A DNA stretch of 64,000 nucleotides from Chitinophagaceae bacterium UBA1931 (GTDB taxonomy: Bacteria > Bacteroidota > Bacteroidia > Chitinophagales > Chitinophagaceae): NCBI GenBank assembly GCA_002337125.1, contig DDFJ01000001.1, positions 62,001-126,000 of the forward strand, given 5' to 3'. Positions within the stretch are counted from its first letter, which is position 1. Each line of letters starts with the position of its first letter. Both the position numbers and the translations under genes were made by a program. Positions 36,959 to 45,011 of the stretch are shown here, in pieces. The notes under the pieces are model-generated. The model was given only the letters and a program-made list of their open reading frames with translations. It was not told the origin of the DNA and did no database searches.

Positions 36959-37954
36959 ATGAAAATTCGTACTGCGACGTTATTAACACTGCACATTTTA
37001 GTATTCTCATTATTTTCTGTTCAAGTTCTGAATGCACAGATTGGTCTGTCAACAGCAAATTCACGTTTTGAAATTGGATTGAATATGGGACCCATGAGTT
37101 TCCTTGGTGACCTCGGTGGTAACAGGGGAAAAGGTACATACGGTCCAAAAGATAACAACCTGCCGGTTACAAATATGATTGCAGGCATTTCTGCATCTTA
37201 TTATCCTTCTGAGTGGATTGGTTTCAGGGGTGCATTAAATATCGGTCAATTGGAAGGTGACGACAGACTGGTAAAACAAAATCAACCCGCTGATACTTAC
37301 GAAGGTGCCCGCAAATACAGAAACCTTACATTCCGTTCACATTTGTATGAAGCGTATGCAGGCATCGAAATTTATCCTACTGTAATGTTAGGTTTGAGAA
37401 ATGGTTCAGGTATTCCACGTTTAAGACCTTATGCAATTGCAGGAATCGGAGCATTCAAATTCAATCCACAGGGATTATATAAAGATCCAACCGGTAAAGA
37501 GTCTTGGGTTGATCTGCATCCTCTGCATCTCGAAGGCCAGGGTTTTGCCGAAACTAATATTCCTGAGTATAAGTTGTATTCTTATTGTATACCAATTGGT
37601 GTTGGTTTAAAATATGATATTACAGAACGCATCACATTTGGTATTGAACTTATCCACCGCAAAACAGGTACTGATTATATTGATGATGTAAGTAACAAGT
37701 ATATTGATCCTGCTTTGTTTGATAAATATCTTACTCCAAGTCAGGCGGCTGTTGCAAAATACATGGCGAATCCAAGTTCTTACTATCCCGGTACAGCAGG
37801 GTATACGCCTTATCGTGTAGGAAAGAAAAGAGGTAACCCAGAAAGGAATGATTCATACTTTGCAAGTACATTCCGTTTAACGTGGAAGTTTGGTGATGTA
37901 TATGCAGATTGGTTTAAGAACAAGAACTCAATGAAATGTCCTCAATATTTTTAA
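36959..37954 (+). CDS. DUF6089-type outer membrane beta-barrel protein
   Basis: I chose the ATG at 36959 (331 residues) because it opens a standard signal peptide (MKIRTATLLTLHILVFSLFS, cleaved after NAQ). ATG at 36947 or 36845 would add 4 or 38 residues. The mature part has alternating strands typical of a small barrel: FEIGLNMGPMSFLGDLGG, AGISASYYPSEWIGFRGAL and a final TFRLTWKFGDVY. This layout is typical of DUF6089 proteins of Bacteroidota. The function is unknown. Confidence 0.75.
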   Translation: MKIRTATLLTLHILVFSLFSVQVLNAQIGLSTANSRFEIGLNMGPMSFLGDLGGNRGKGTYGPKDNNLPVTNMIAGISASYYPSEWIGFRGALNIGQLEGDDRLVKQNQPADTYEGARKYRNLTFRSHLYEAYAGIEIYPTVMLGLRNGSGIPRLRPYAIAGIGAFKFNPQGLYKDPTGKESWVDLHPLHLEGQGFAETNIPEYKLYSYCIPIGVGLKYDITERITFGIELIHRKTGTDYIDDVSNKYIDPALFDKYLTPSQAAVAKYMANPSSYYPGTAGYTPYRVGKKRGNPERNDSYFASTFRLTWKFGDVYADWFKNKNSMKCPQYF

Positions 37955-37976
37955 ATCCTTATCAAAATCCGAGTTT

Positions 37977-38111
37977 ATGAAAATCCAAGCCCCGAAAACT
38001 AAAATTAAAACCCTGGTAGCAGATCCTGAATTAACTATTTGGTTGCTTCGTGTCGGGTTGATCACACTTTATGTAATCATGTTTATAATAAAAAAGAAAC
38101 TCTATATGTAA
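37977..38111 (+). CDS. Putative 44-residue single-span membrane protein
   Basis: This ORF starts 22 bp after the barrel gene. It has a Lys-rich N-terminus (MKIQAPKTKIKT), one membrane span (IWLLRVGLITLYVIMFII) and a basic end (KKKLYM). The codon choice looks like that of its neighbours and a terminator follows at 38260. Chance ORFs of this length are common, so support is modest. The rest of the 338-bp spacer 37955-38292 shows nothing else apart from that terminator. Confidence 0.35.
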   Translation: MKIQAPKTKIKTLVADPELTIWLLRVGLITLYVIMFIIKKKLYM

Positions 38112-38259
38112 ACTTTCTAAGCGAAGTATGCAATAAATGTGAGTCCGTACCTCCTTTTCATCAATTTTCCAATCCTGTGAAAATCTGAACCGGGAACCAG
38201 CGACAATATTTGTTTGACCATGCTTTGCTTTGTTTCTCTTGGTCCGTACTCTATCCTGT

Positions 38260-38289
38260 TGCCCCCTCATTCAAGGGGGCACTTTTTTT
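38260..38289 (+). terminator. Intrinsic terminator, plus strand
   Basis: TGCCCCCT pairs perfectly with AGGGGGCA over a 6-nt loop, and a T7 tract follows on the plus strand. It ends the transcript of the barrel gene and the small ORF, and sits just beyond the uvrA stop codon on the other strand. Confidence 0.88.
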
Positions 38290-38292
38290 ATG

Positions 38293-41127
38293 TTATAATT
38301 CGGCTTTCAGGAATGTTGCTGTATGGCTTGCTTTGCAGCTGAGTAATTCCTCTGGTGTTCCTTCAAATAAAATTTCTCCGCCGCCATCACCACCTTCAGG
38401 TCCAAGATCAATAATGTGATCAGCCACTTTTATTACATCCATGTTGTGTTCAATTACCAAAACAGTGTTACCACGATCGGTTAATTTGTTTAACACATCT
38501 AACAAATGCTGAATATCCTGGAAATGTAAACCAGTCGTCGGCTCATCTAAAATGTAAAATGTTTTACCGGTATCTTTTTTAGCTAGTTCGGTTGATAATT
38601 TTACACGCTGCGCTTCACCACCACTGAGTGTTACTGCACTTTGGCCAAGGGTGATATATCCAAGCCCAACATCTTCCAGCACTTTTATTTTCCTGTACAG
38701 GTAAGGAACAGGTTGAAAGAATTCAACTGCTTCTTCAACTGTCATGTCAAGAATATCAGCAATGGATTTTCCTTTGTAACGTATCTCCAGGGTTTCACGG
38801 TTGTAACGTTTGCCATTGCATTTTTCACAATGCACATAAACATCAGGAAGAAAATTCATTTCAATAACACGCATGCCGCCACCTTCACATACATCACAAC
38901 GTCCTGTTTTTACATTAAACGAAAAGCGACCGGCATTGTAACCTCGGATTTTTGCTTCAGGAACAGAAGCAAATAATGTTCTGATTTCTGTAAAGAACCC
39001 GCAATAAGTGGCAGGGTTACTTCTTGGTGTGCGGCCAATAGGCGACTGATCGATTTCAATTACTTTATCAATATGCTCCAATCCCTTGATGCTTTTGTAA
39101 GGCATTGGATTGGCTTTTGAATCGTAACAATGTTTGCTGAGGATAGGATATAGCGTTTCGTTGATGAGTGTGCTTTTTCCACTGCCACTTACACCTGTAA
39201 CAACAATCAGCTTACCAAGTGGCAATTTGATGTTTACATTCTGCAGGTTATTACCTGTTGCACCTTTCAGTTCAATCAATTTTCCATTGCCCTTTCTTCT
39301 TTCTTTGGGAACTGGAATTGTTTTTACACCATTCAGATATTTTGCAGTATCGCTTGAAGATTTTAATACTTCGCCGGGAGTACCGGCTGATACAATTGTT
39401 CCTCCATGTTTTCCTGCCTGTGGTCCCACATCAATCAAATGATCGGCAGAGAGCATGATGTCTTTATCATGTTCAACAACCAAAACACTATTACCTACAT
39501 CACGCAGATTTTTCAATGCATCGATTAAGCGATGATTATCTCTCTGGTGTAAACCAATGCTGGGTTCGTCAAGTATATAAGTAATGCCCTGCAGTTGTGA
39601 ACCAATTTGTGTTGCCAAACGTATACGCTGACTTTCACCTCCGCTCAATGTGCGGCTTGGACGGTTTAATGTGAGATAAGTTAATCCAACATTCAGAAGA
39701 AATTGTAAACGCTCCCTGATTTCTTTCAATACATCTTTTGCAATGGTTGCCTGCTTATTACTGATGCGTAATTCAAGGCCATCAAACCATGCAGCAAGAT
39801 TGTCCAGATTTAATTCGCTCAGTTCGGAAATATTCCTGTCTTCAATTTTAAACCAGAGACTTTCTTTTCTTAACCTGGCTCCACCACAGGTACTGCATGT
39901 TTGCAGGGATGTAAATTGAGTAACCCATTCACGAAGAAACTCTGTGCTGTGCGGCGATAGAAACCATCTTTTCAGCATAGGAATAATTCCTTCATAGCTG
40001 CCTGTATATTCCTGTGGCACTGTTTCATCATTTGCATCAATTTCCAATGAAGGATTAATGCTTTTATCACCAAACAAAAGCAGATCAATTTGTGCTTGTG
40101 TTAAATCTTTTACAGGAACATCAAGTTTGATTTTATTTTTTTTAGCGAAAGCAACAACCTGTTGAAACACACTTGCCTCTCTCTCTTCACCTAATGGTGC
40201 AATCCCACCTTCTTTTACCGTTTTGCTTGTGTCGGGCAAAACAGCATTCATGTCAATTGTATAAACATTTCCCAATCCTTTACAAACAGGACAGGCACCA
40301 TAGGGAGAGTTAAACGAAAATGCATTGGGTGAGGGTTCTTCATAGCTGATGCCTGTGTCTTCGCACATCAGGTGCTTGGAGTAAGAAACCACTCCGTTTT
40401 TTTCTGTTTCAACAAACATCAGGTCTTTTCCCATCTTTAATGTTTGCTGCACACTCTGGCTGATGCGTACACGAAAATCATCGCTCACTTTCAAACGGTC
40501 AACCACCACTTCAATATCATGAATTTTATAACGGTCAACCTGCATCTTTGGCGTAAGATCCATAATTTCACCATCAACACGAACTTTTACAAAACCTTTC
40601 TTACGTATATCTTCAAACAGTTCCCTGTAATGACCTTTACGTCCACGAACAAGTGGCGCAAGCAATGAAATTTTCTGTCCATCAAAACGGGTGAAAATAT
40701 TTTCAACAATTTCCTCTTCACTCCACTTCACCATCTTTTTTCCGGTGTTGTATGAATAAGCTTCACCAATTCTTGCAAACAGCAAACGCAAAAAATCATA
40801 CACTTCAGTAATGGTGCCAACAGTTGATCGTGGATTTTTATTGGTGGTTTTCTGTTCAATGGAGATAACAGGGGAGAGGCCTGTGATTTTATCTACGTCA
40901 GGTCGTTCCATATCGCCCACAAACTGACGGGCATAAGCACCAAACGTTTCCATGTAGCGGCGCTGACCTTCGGCATAAATAGTGTCGAATGCGAGTGATG
41001 ATTTACCACTGCCACTAATGCCGGTAATTACTACCAGCTTATTTTTTGGAATATTAACGTCAATATTTTTTAGGTTGTGCACTCTTGCACCTGAAACTTC
41101 TATCTGGTCTTTGATTGATTCACTCAT
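38293..41127 (-). CDS. uvrA: Excinuclease ABC subunit UvrA
   Basis: The ATG at 41127 gives 944 residues (MSESIKDQIEVSGARVHNLKNIDV), the usual size; the GTG upstream adds 21. Two ABC ATPase halves are present: Walker A GISGSGKSSLAFDT and GVSGSGKSTLINET, signatures LSGGESQRIRLA and LSGGEAQRVKLS, and D-loop regions LDEPSIGLHQRD and LDEPTTGLHFQD. Zinc-binding Cys pairs occur at CPVC/CSTC and CDVC/CEKC. UvrA recognises bulky DNA lesions with UvrB in nucleotide excision repair. Confidence 0.98.
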   Translation of the reverse strand: MSESIKDQIEVSGARVHNLKNIDVNIPKNKLVVITGISGSGKSSLAFDTIYAEGQRRYMETFGAYARQFVGDMERPDVDKITGLSPVISIEQKTTNKNPRSTVGTITEVYDFLRLLFARIGEAYSYNTGKKMVKWSEEEIVENIFTRFDGQKISLLAPLVRGRKGHYRELFEDIRKKGFVKVRVDGEIMDLTPKMQVDRYKIHDIEVVVDRLKVSDDFRVRISQSVQQTLKMGKDLMFVETEKNGVVSYSKHLMCEDTGISYEEPSPNAFSFNSPYGACPVCKGLGNVYTIDMNAVLPDTSKTVKEGGIAPLGEEREASVFQQVVAFAKKNKIKLDVPVKDLTQAQIDLLLFGDKSINPSLEIDANDETVPQEYTGSYEGIIPMLKRWFLSPHSTEFLREWVTQFTSLQTCSTCGGARLRKESLWFKIEDRNISELSELNLDNLAAWFDGLELRISNKQATIAKDVLKEIRERLQFLLNVGLTYLTLNRPSRTLSGGESQRIRLATQIGSQLQGITYILDEPSIGLHQRDNHRLIDALKNLRDVGNSVLVVEHDKDIMLSADHLIDVGPQAGKHGGTIVSAGTPGEVLKSSSDTAKYLNGVKTIPVPKERRKGNGKLIELKGATGNNLQNVNIKLPLGKLIVVTGVSGSGKSTLINETLYPILSKHCYDSKANPMPYKSIKGLEHIDKVIEIDQSPIGRTPRSNPATYCGFFTEIRTLFASVPEAKIRGYNAGRFSFNVKTGRCDVCEGGGMRVIEMNFLPDVYVHCEKCNGKRYNRETLEIRYKGKSIADILDMTVEEAVEFFQPVPYLYRKIKVLEDVGLGYITLGQSAVTLSGGEAQRVKLSTELAKKDTGKTFYILDEPTTGLHFQDIQHLLDVLNKLTDRGNTVLVIEHNMDVIKVADHIIDLGPEGGDGGGEILFEGTPEELLSCKASHTATFLKAEL

Positions 41128-41388
41128 AACGATCTTTGCCGGTTTGGCCGGAACGAACAACGAATTTACCTGAAATTTTGCTGATTGCACTTCTTTGCTT
41201 TTTCAGGCGAAATGAAATTCAGCCGTTTATCATTCACATCTTTTTTTAATAACCGGTTAATAGCATAACACTCAATATTAATTTTTTGTTATGTGGAAAA
41301 CTTGAATAACAAATGCTGGCGGTTTTTCAATGGTCTTTCTAACTTAATACTGCTTTTCGACCAACCATATAATTTAAAACTTACACAC

Positions 41389-41847
41389 ATGAGCATTTCA
41401 GTTTACAATGCGGTACCAATGACGTTGAATGATGGTGAAACGCAACACCAGTTTACACTTAAATTAAATCCTGCAACAGAAAGCTTCCGGCTGGAGAATA
41501 AACATATCAAGCGGAATATTTTCATTGGTAAAAGAATGTTCAGTAATCTCTTTCAGCAAATAAGAAACGAATATGGATTTGTGCTTGGCCGTATTCATTA
41601 TGATAATGAAGAAATGAAGATTGGATCGGCTACAACTGCTGAGCATGAACATTTTCGTTTTACTTTAAAAGAAGAGAATGGTATTGAAGTACAGGTAGAA
41701 GATGAAGCATTACCTGGTAAAAAATTTACAGCTTCAGTTCCTTATCATTATGAAAATCCATCTGAAAAAGCGATGCAGCTGAAAACAATTATTCCTTCAG
41801 TACTTGCTGCGTTGATTTATATAAAAACGATGCATCCCGCTATATAA
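41389..41847 (+). CDS. Hypothetical protein, 152 residues
   Basis: The ATG at 41389 (MSISVYNAVPMTLNDGETQHQF) is preferred to the GTG at 41293. The protein has no signal peptide or membrane span until a weakly hydrophobic end (AMQLKTIIPSVLAALIYIKT). The middle holds alternating strands (IGKRMFSNLFQQIRNEYGFVLGRI). No family was recognised. It lies directly before the sulfur locus but ahead of that locus' promoter. Confidence 0.7.
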   Translation: MSISVYNAVPMTLNDGETQHQFTLKLNPATESFRLENKHIKRNIFIGKRMFSNLFQQIRNEYGFVLGRIHYDNEEMKIGSATTAEHEHFRFTLKEENGIEVQVEDEALPGKKFTASVPYHYENPSEKAMQLKTIIPSVLAALIYIKTMHPAI

Positions 41848-41868
41848 AACAATTGTTAGTTAAAGAAA

Positions 41869-41901
41869 TTTGGTTCAATAAACCATTTATTCTTACATTT
41901 G
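41869..41901 (+). promoter_or_regulatory. Promoter of the SAM riboswitch and met operon
   Basis: TTTG (41869-41872), a 21-bp gap and TACATTTG (41894-41901) form a perfect match to the Bacteroidota consensus TTTG-N19-21-TAnnTTTG. Transcription should start near 41908, just before the riboswitch. Confidence 0.85.
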
Positions 41902-41916
41902 CGCCAGTTCTTTCAA

Positions 41917-42030
41917 TCTCTTATCAAGAAAGGCAGAGGGTAATGGCCCGATGAAGCCTTGACAACCTCTTCACTCATTGAGTGAAAAAGGTGCCAATTC
42001 CAGCCCCGTATGGGGAAAGATAAGTCAGAT
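41917..42030 (+). promoter_or_regulatory. SAM-I (S-box) riboswitch aptamer
   Basis: The S-box core is plain: CTTATCAAGAAAGGCAGAGGG, GGCCCGATGAAGCC, GACAACC, a P3 hairpin TTCACTC-ATT-GAGTGAA (41970-41986), AAGGTGCCAATTCC, a P4 stem CCCC-GTAT-GGGG, and AAAGATAAG. The closing helix P1 is CTTATC (41920-41925) with GATAAG (42019-42024). It binds S-adenosylmethionine. It controls metY, metX, hom and cysH below it by transcription termination. Confidence 0.95.
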
Positions 42031-42061
42031 AAATTTTGTTACTGATTAAATCGTTATAAAC

Positions 42062-42096
42062 AAAAGCTCATCTGATATTATCGGATGAGCTTTTTT
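42062..42096 (+). terminator. Riboswitch expression-platform terminator
   Basis: AAAAGCTCATC...GATGAGCTTTT is a stem of 11 or more pairs followed by T6. The alternative antiterminator is visible: GATAAGTCAGAT (42019-42030, including the 3' strand of P1) can pair with ATCTGATATTATC (42070-42082, part of the terminator). SAM binding should therefore fix P1, free the terminator and switch the operon off. Confidence 0.92.
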
Positions 42097-42198
42097 GTTT
42101 TACGTATGTCTGAAACAAAGGGTTTCCCGGTAAAGTCTCTTTTGATAAGTATTGCAGAACATGTTTAACAGTTAATCATCAAGTAAAAAACAAAAGAG

Positions 42199-42378
42199 AT
42201 GAAACAAACAATCGTTACGCAAAGCATTGACAAAACTTTTACAAATGCTTTGTCGCAATCATCGGGAAAGCCCACTACATTTGTCGGGTATTTCAAAAAC
42301 ATGAACAACAACAATTCTATAACTACTTCTTTAACTGCAGCCATGCAGTGTTGTTGTTGTATGTGCTGTATGCCGTAA
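42199..42378 (+). CDS. 59-residue Cys/Met-rich leader peptide, candidate attenuator
   Basis: The ORF runs from ATG at 42199 to TAA at 42378 and ends MQCCCCMCCMP. Four consecutive TGT codons (42349-42360), then ATG, TGC, TGT and ATG, bring six Cys and two Met within eight codons just before the stop. The first 40 residues are polar and show no signal peptide. It lies between the SAM riboswitch terminator and metY, and two competing hairpins follow it. The stop codon lies in the loop of a small hairpin TATGCC-GTAA-GGCATA (42369-42384). By analogy with known amino-acid leader peptides it probably senses charged tRNA-Cys. A small functional Cys-rich protein is the alternative. Confidence 0.7.
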   Translation: MKQTIVTQSIDKTFTNALSQSSGKPTTFVGYFKNMNNNNSITTSLTAAMQCCCCMCCMP

Positions 42379-42394
42379 GGCATAAATATCTTTT

Positions 42395-42443
42395 CCGCTC
42401 CCGTTTAAGGGAAGGTTTTACAATACGTTTTCCAGTTTTTTTT
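42395..42443 (+). terminator. Candidate attenuator: two exclusive hairpins and a T8 tract
   Basis: Hairpin 1 pairs CC-gc-TCCC (42395-42402) with GGGA-a-GG (42409-42415). Hairpin 2 pairs GGAAGG (42410-42415) with TTTTCC (42428-42433), including two G-T pairs, and is followed by T8 (42436-42443). They share the GGAAGG segment and so exclude each other. Hairpin 2 is weak on paper, so its strength as terminator is uncertain. Confidence 0.45.
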
Positions 42444-42481
42444 CTTCAAACAATTTTTAATACTATTTAAATTATTATACA

Positions 42482-43804
42482 ATGAGCAACAATCTTCGTT
42501 TTGAAACTTTACAATTGCACGCCGGACAACAAATTGATCCAACAACAAAATCACGTGCAGTACCTATTTACCAAACAACTTCTTATGCATTTGATAACAG
42601 TGAACATGCTGCCAATCTGTTTGGTTTAAAAGAGTTTGGTAATATCTACACCCGTATTATGAACCCAACTACTGATGTGTTTGAACAACGCATTGCAGCT
42701 TTGGAAGGTGGTGTGGCTGCATTGGCAACAAGCAGCGGACAGGCATCTCAGTTTCTTGCACTCAATAATATTTTGCAGGCAGGCGATAACTTTGTTACTT
42801 CTTCTTTTTTATACGGTGGTACTTTTAACCAGTTTAAAGTTGCATTTAAACGTTTAGGTATTGAAGCCCGTTTTGCTGATGGTGATGATGTGGAAAGTTT
42901 TGTAAAACACATCGATAAAAATACCAAGGCAATTTATCTTGAAACAATTGGTAACCCCCGCTTAAATATTCCTGATTTTAAAAAGTTTGCAGACCTGGCA
43001 AAAGAATATGATCTGCCGCTGGTTGTTGATAATACGTTTGGAGCTGGTGGTTATTTATTCCGTCCGTTGGAGCATGGTGCAAACATTGTAGTTGAAAGCG
43101 CAACAAAATGGATTGGCGGCCACGGCACATCTATTGGTGGTGTAATTATTGATGGTGGTAATTATAACTGGGGCAATGGAAAGTTCCCGCAGTTTACCGA
43201 ACCAAGTGAAGGTTATCATGGTTTAAAATTCTGGGAAATATTTGGTGAAGGTAATCCGCTTGGTTTGCCCAACATCGCATTCATTATTCGTGCAAGAGTG
43301 GAAGGTTTGAGAGATTTTGGTTCAGCATTAAGCCCGTTCAATTCATTCTTATTGTTGCAGGGTTTGGAAACATTATCGCTGCGTGTTGAACGTCATGTTG
43401 AAAATGCATTGGCATTGGCAGAATGGCTTGAACAACATCCTGCAGTGGAATATGTGTTGTATCCGGGTTTAAAAAGCAATCCATACCACGAACTGGCGAA
43501 GAAATATTTAACCAACGGTTACGGTGGTGTATTGCAGGTAGCTGTTAAAGGTGGAAAAGAAGCAGCAGCAACATTTATCAACTCGTTGAAACTGATCAGC
43601 CATCTTGCAAATGTGGGCGATGCAAAAACATTAGCCATCCATCCTGCAAGTACAACACACGAACAATTAAGCGAAGCAGAGCAGATAGCTGCAGGTGTTG
43701 CACCAAACCTTGTTCGCATTAGTGTAGGTATTGAACATATTGAAGATATTAAAGCTGATCTTGAACAGGCTTTTGCAAAAGCAACCAGTAAAGAATTAGT
43801 ATAA
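42482..43804 (+). CDS. metY: O-acetylhomoserine sulfhydrylase
   Basis: The 440-residue PLP enzyme of the Cys/Met metabolism family makes homocysteine from O-acetylhomoserine and sulfide. It begins FETLQLHAGQQIDPTTKSRAVPIYQTTSY and has YTRIMNPTTDVFEQRIAALEGG, LVVDNTFGAGGYLFRP, the PLP lysine near residue 208 in ESATKWIGGHG, and the C-terminal LIRISVGIEHIEDI-type end. The length of about 430-440 and the long insertion after the PLP site favour MetY over MetB or MetZ. It is the first gene after the riboswitch and leader, and metX follows. Confidence 0.94.
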   Translation: MSNNLRFETLQLHAGQQIDPTTKSRAVPIYQTTSYAFDNSEHAANLFGLKEFGNIYTRIMNPTTDVFEQRIAALEGGVAALATSSGQASQFLALNNILQAGDNFVTSSFLYGGTFNQFKVAFKRLGIEARFADGDDVESFVKHIDKNTKAIYLETIGNPRLNIPDFKKFADLAKEYDLPLVVDNTFGAGGYLFRPLEHGANIVVESATKWIGGHGTSIGGVIIDGGNYNWGNGKFPQFTEPSEGYHGLKFWEIFGEGNPLGLPNIAFIIRARVEGLRDFGSALSPFNSFLLLQGLETLSLRVERHVENALALAEWLEQHPAVEYVLYPGLKSNPYHELAKKYLTNGYGGVLQVAVKGGKEAAATFINSLKLISHLANVGDAKTLAIHPASTTHEQLSEAEQIAAGVAPNLVRISVGIEHIEDIKADLEQAFAKATSKELV

Positions 43805-43818
43805 ATAAATTGTTGACC

Positions 43819-43845
43819 AACGCAGGTACTTCTGTCACCTGCGTT
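43819..43845. repeat. 9-bp hairpin after metY
   Basis: AACGCAGGT (43819-43827) pairs perfectly with ACCTGCGTT (43837-43845). No T-tract follows. Its 3' end overlaps the arm of the larger palindrome next to it. Confidence 0.55.
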
Positions 43846-43918
43846 GTGTCACTCACTTGTACGCCTTGTTCTTTATTCAGCACAAAGAAATACAGAACGC
43901 CGAAGTGAGTGACACAAC
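43843..43918. repeat. REP/MITE-like inverted repeat inside the met operon
   Basis: Two perfect 16-bp arms (GTTGTGTCACTCACTT at 43843-43858, inverse at 43903-43918) flank 44 bp that hold a further 5-bp stem (GTTCT 43868-43872 with AGAAC 43894-43898). One arm plus four bases recurs at 23166. The element fills most of the 151-bp metY-metX gap. No target-site duplication is obvious. Confidence 0.7.
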
Positions 43919-43955
43919 AACAGACGAACAAAGATTTAAAGCCGGTAACAAAAAA

Positions 43956-45011
43956 ATGGCAACTGAGATTTTTAATTACAACAAACCTTTCCGATTAGAA
44001 TCAGGAGCATTACTGAATGAATATCATTTAGCTTATAACACATTGGGAAAACTGAATGAAGCAAAAGATAATGTGATCTGGATTTTTCATGCATTAACTG
44101 CAAATAGTGATCCGTCAGAGTGGTGGCCCGGTTTGGTTGGTGAAGGAAAACTGTTTGACCCGGCTGAATATTTTATTGTTTGTGTAAACATGCCCGGCAG
44201 TGCTTATGGCAGTATCAGTCCGTTGGATAAAAACCCTTTAACCAACGAATCCTACTATCATGAGTTTCCCTGGTTTACTACAAGAGATATGATTCGTGCT
44301 TATGATCCATTGAGGAAACATTTGGGCATTGAAAAAATCTATCTCGGTATTGGAGGAAGCATGGGTGGCCAGCAATTACTTGAATGGGCCATTGAAGAAC
44401 CTCAGTTGTTCAAACATATTGTGCCTATTGCAACCAATGCATTTCATTCGCCCTGGGGTATTGCATTTAATGCATCGCAGCGTTTAGCTATTGAAGCAGA
44501 TCATACATGGAAAAATAAAAATGATGAAGCAGGCAGCGAAGGATTAAAAACAGCAAGAAGCATTGCCTTGCTTTCCTATCGCCATTATGATGCATATGGC
44601 ATCAGTCAGCTGGAAGAAAGCAACGATGTAACTGATGATTTCAGAAGCGAATCGTACCAGCGTTACCAGGGCGAGAAATTAGTGAAGCGTTTCAATGCAT
44701 TCAGTTATTATTTTCTCAGCAAGGCAATGGATGCTCACAATGTAGGCCGTAACCGTCCTTCAATTGAACTTGCATTGCGGGAAATAACTGCACGCACCTT
44801 AGTGATTGGTATCAGTAATGATTTGTTGTTTCCATTAAGTGAACAGCAATACCTGGCCAATACCATTCCCGGTGCCCAGATGAAATCAATTGAATCGTTT
44901 TACGGGCATGATGGTTTTTTACTGGAATATGAAAAAATTACAAAAGCTATCAGTAATTTTTTACCACATAAAGAGAAAACAGAATTTCAAAATCAATTAA
45001 TCAGTAAGTAA
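43956..45011 (+). CDS. metX: Homoserine O-acetyltransferase
   Basis: The ATG at 43956 gives 351 residues (MATEIFNYNKPFRLESG), the normal MetX size; a frame open to TTG at 43857 runs through the upstream palindrome and is not credible. The alpha/beta-hydrolase has the MetX motif GPGKAFDP-like region (GEGKLFDPAEYFIVC), nucleophile Ser135 in GGSMGGQQ, and the final SFYGHDGFL with the catalytic His. It makes the O-acetylhomoserine that MetY uses. The stop TAA overlaps the ATG of hom by one base. Confidence 0.95.
   Translation: MATEIFNYNKPFRLESGALLNEYHLAYNTLGKLNEAKDNVIWIFHALTANSDPSEWWPGLVGEGKLFDPAEYFIVCVNMPGSAYGSISPLDKNPLTNESYYHEFPWFTTRDMIRAYDPLRKHLGIEKIYLGIGGSMGGQQLLEWAIEEPQLFKHIVPIATNAFHSPWGIAFNASQRLAIEADHTWKNKNDEAGSEGLKTARSIALLSYRHYDAYGISQLEESNDVTDDFRSESYQRYQGEKLVKRFNAFSYYFLSKAMDAHNVGRNRPSIELALREITARTLVIGISNDLLFPLSEQQYLANTIPGAQMKSIESFYGHDGFLLEYEKITKAISNFLPHKEKTEFQNQLISK

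Noticed and set aside
42199..42378. Cys-rich small ORF as a metallothionein or toxin
   Set aside because: The cysteines are packed in one run at the end and are not spaced as CxC or CxxC metal sites. No hydrophobic span or partner gene is present, and the position in a met leader favours regulation.
43857..43955. N-terminal 33-residue extension of MetX from a TTG codon
   Set aside because: It runs through the 76-bp palindromic repeat, and the ATG at 43956 gives the normal MetX N-terminus.
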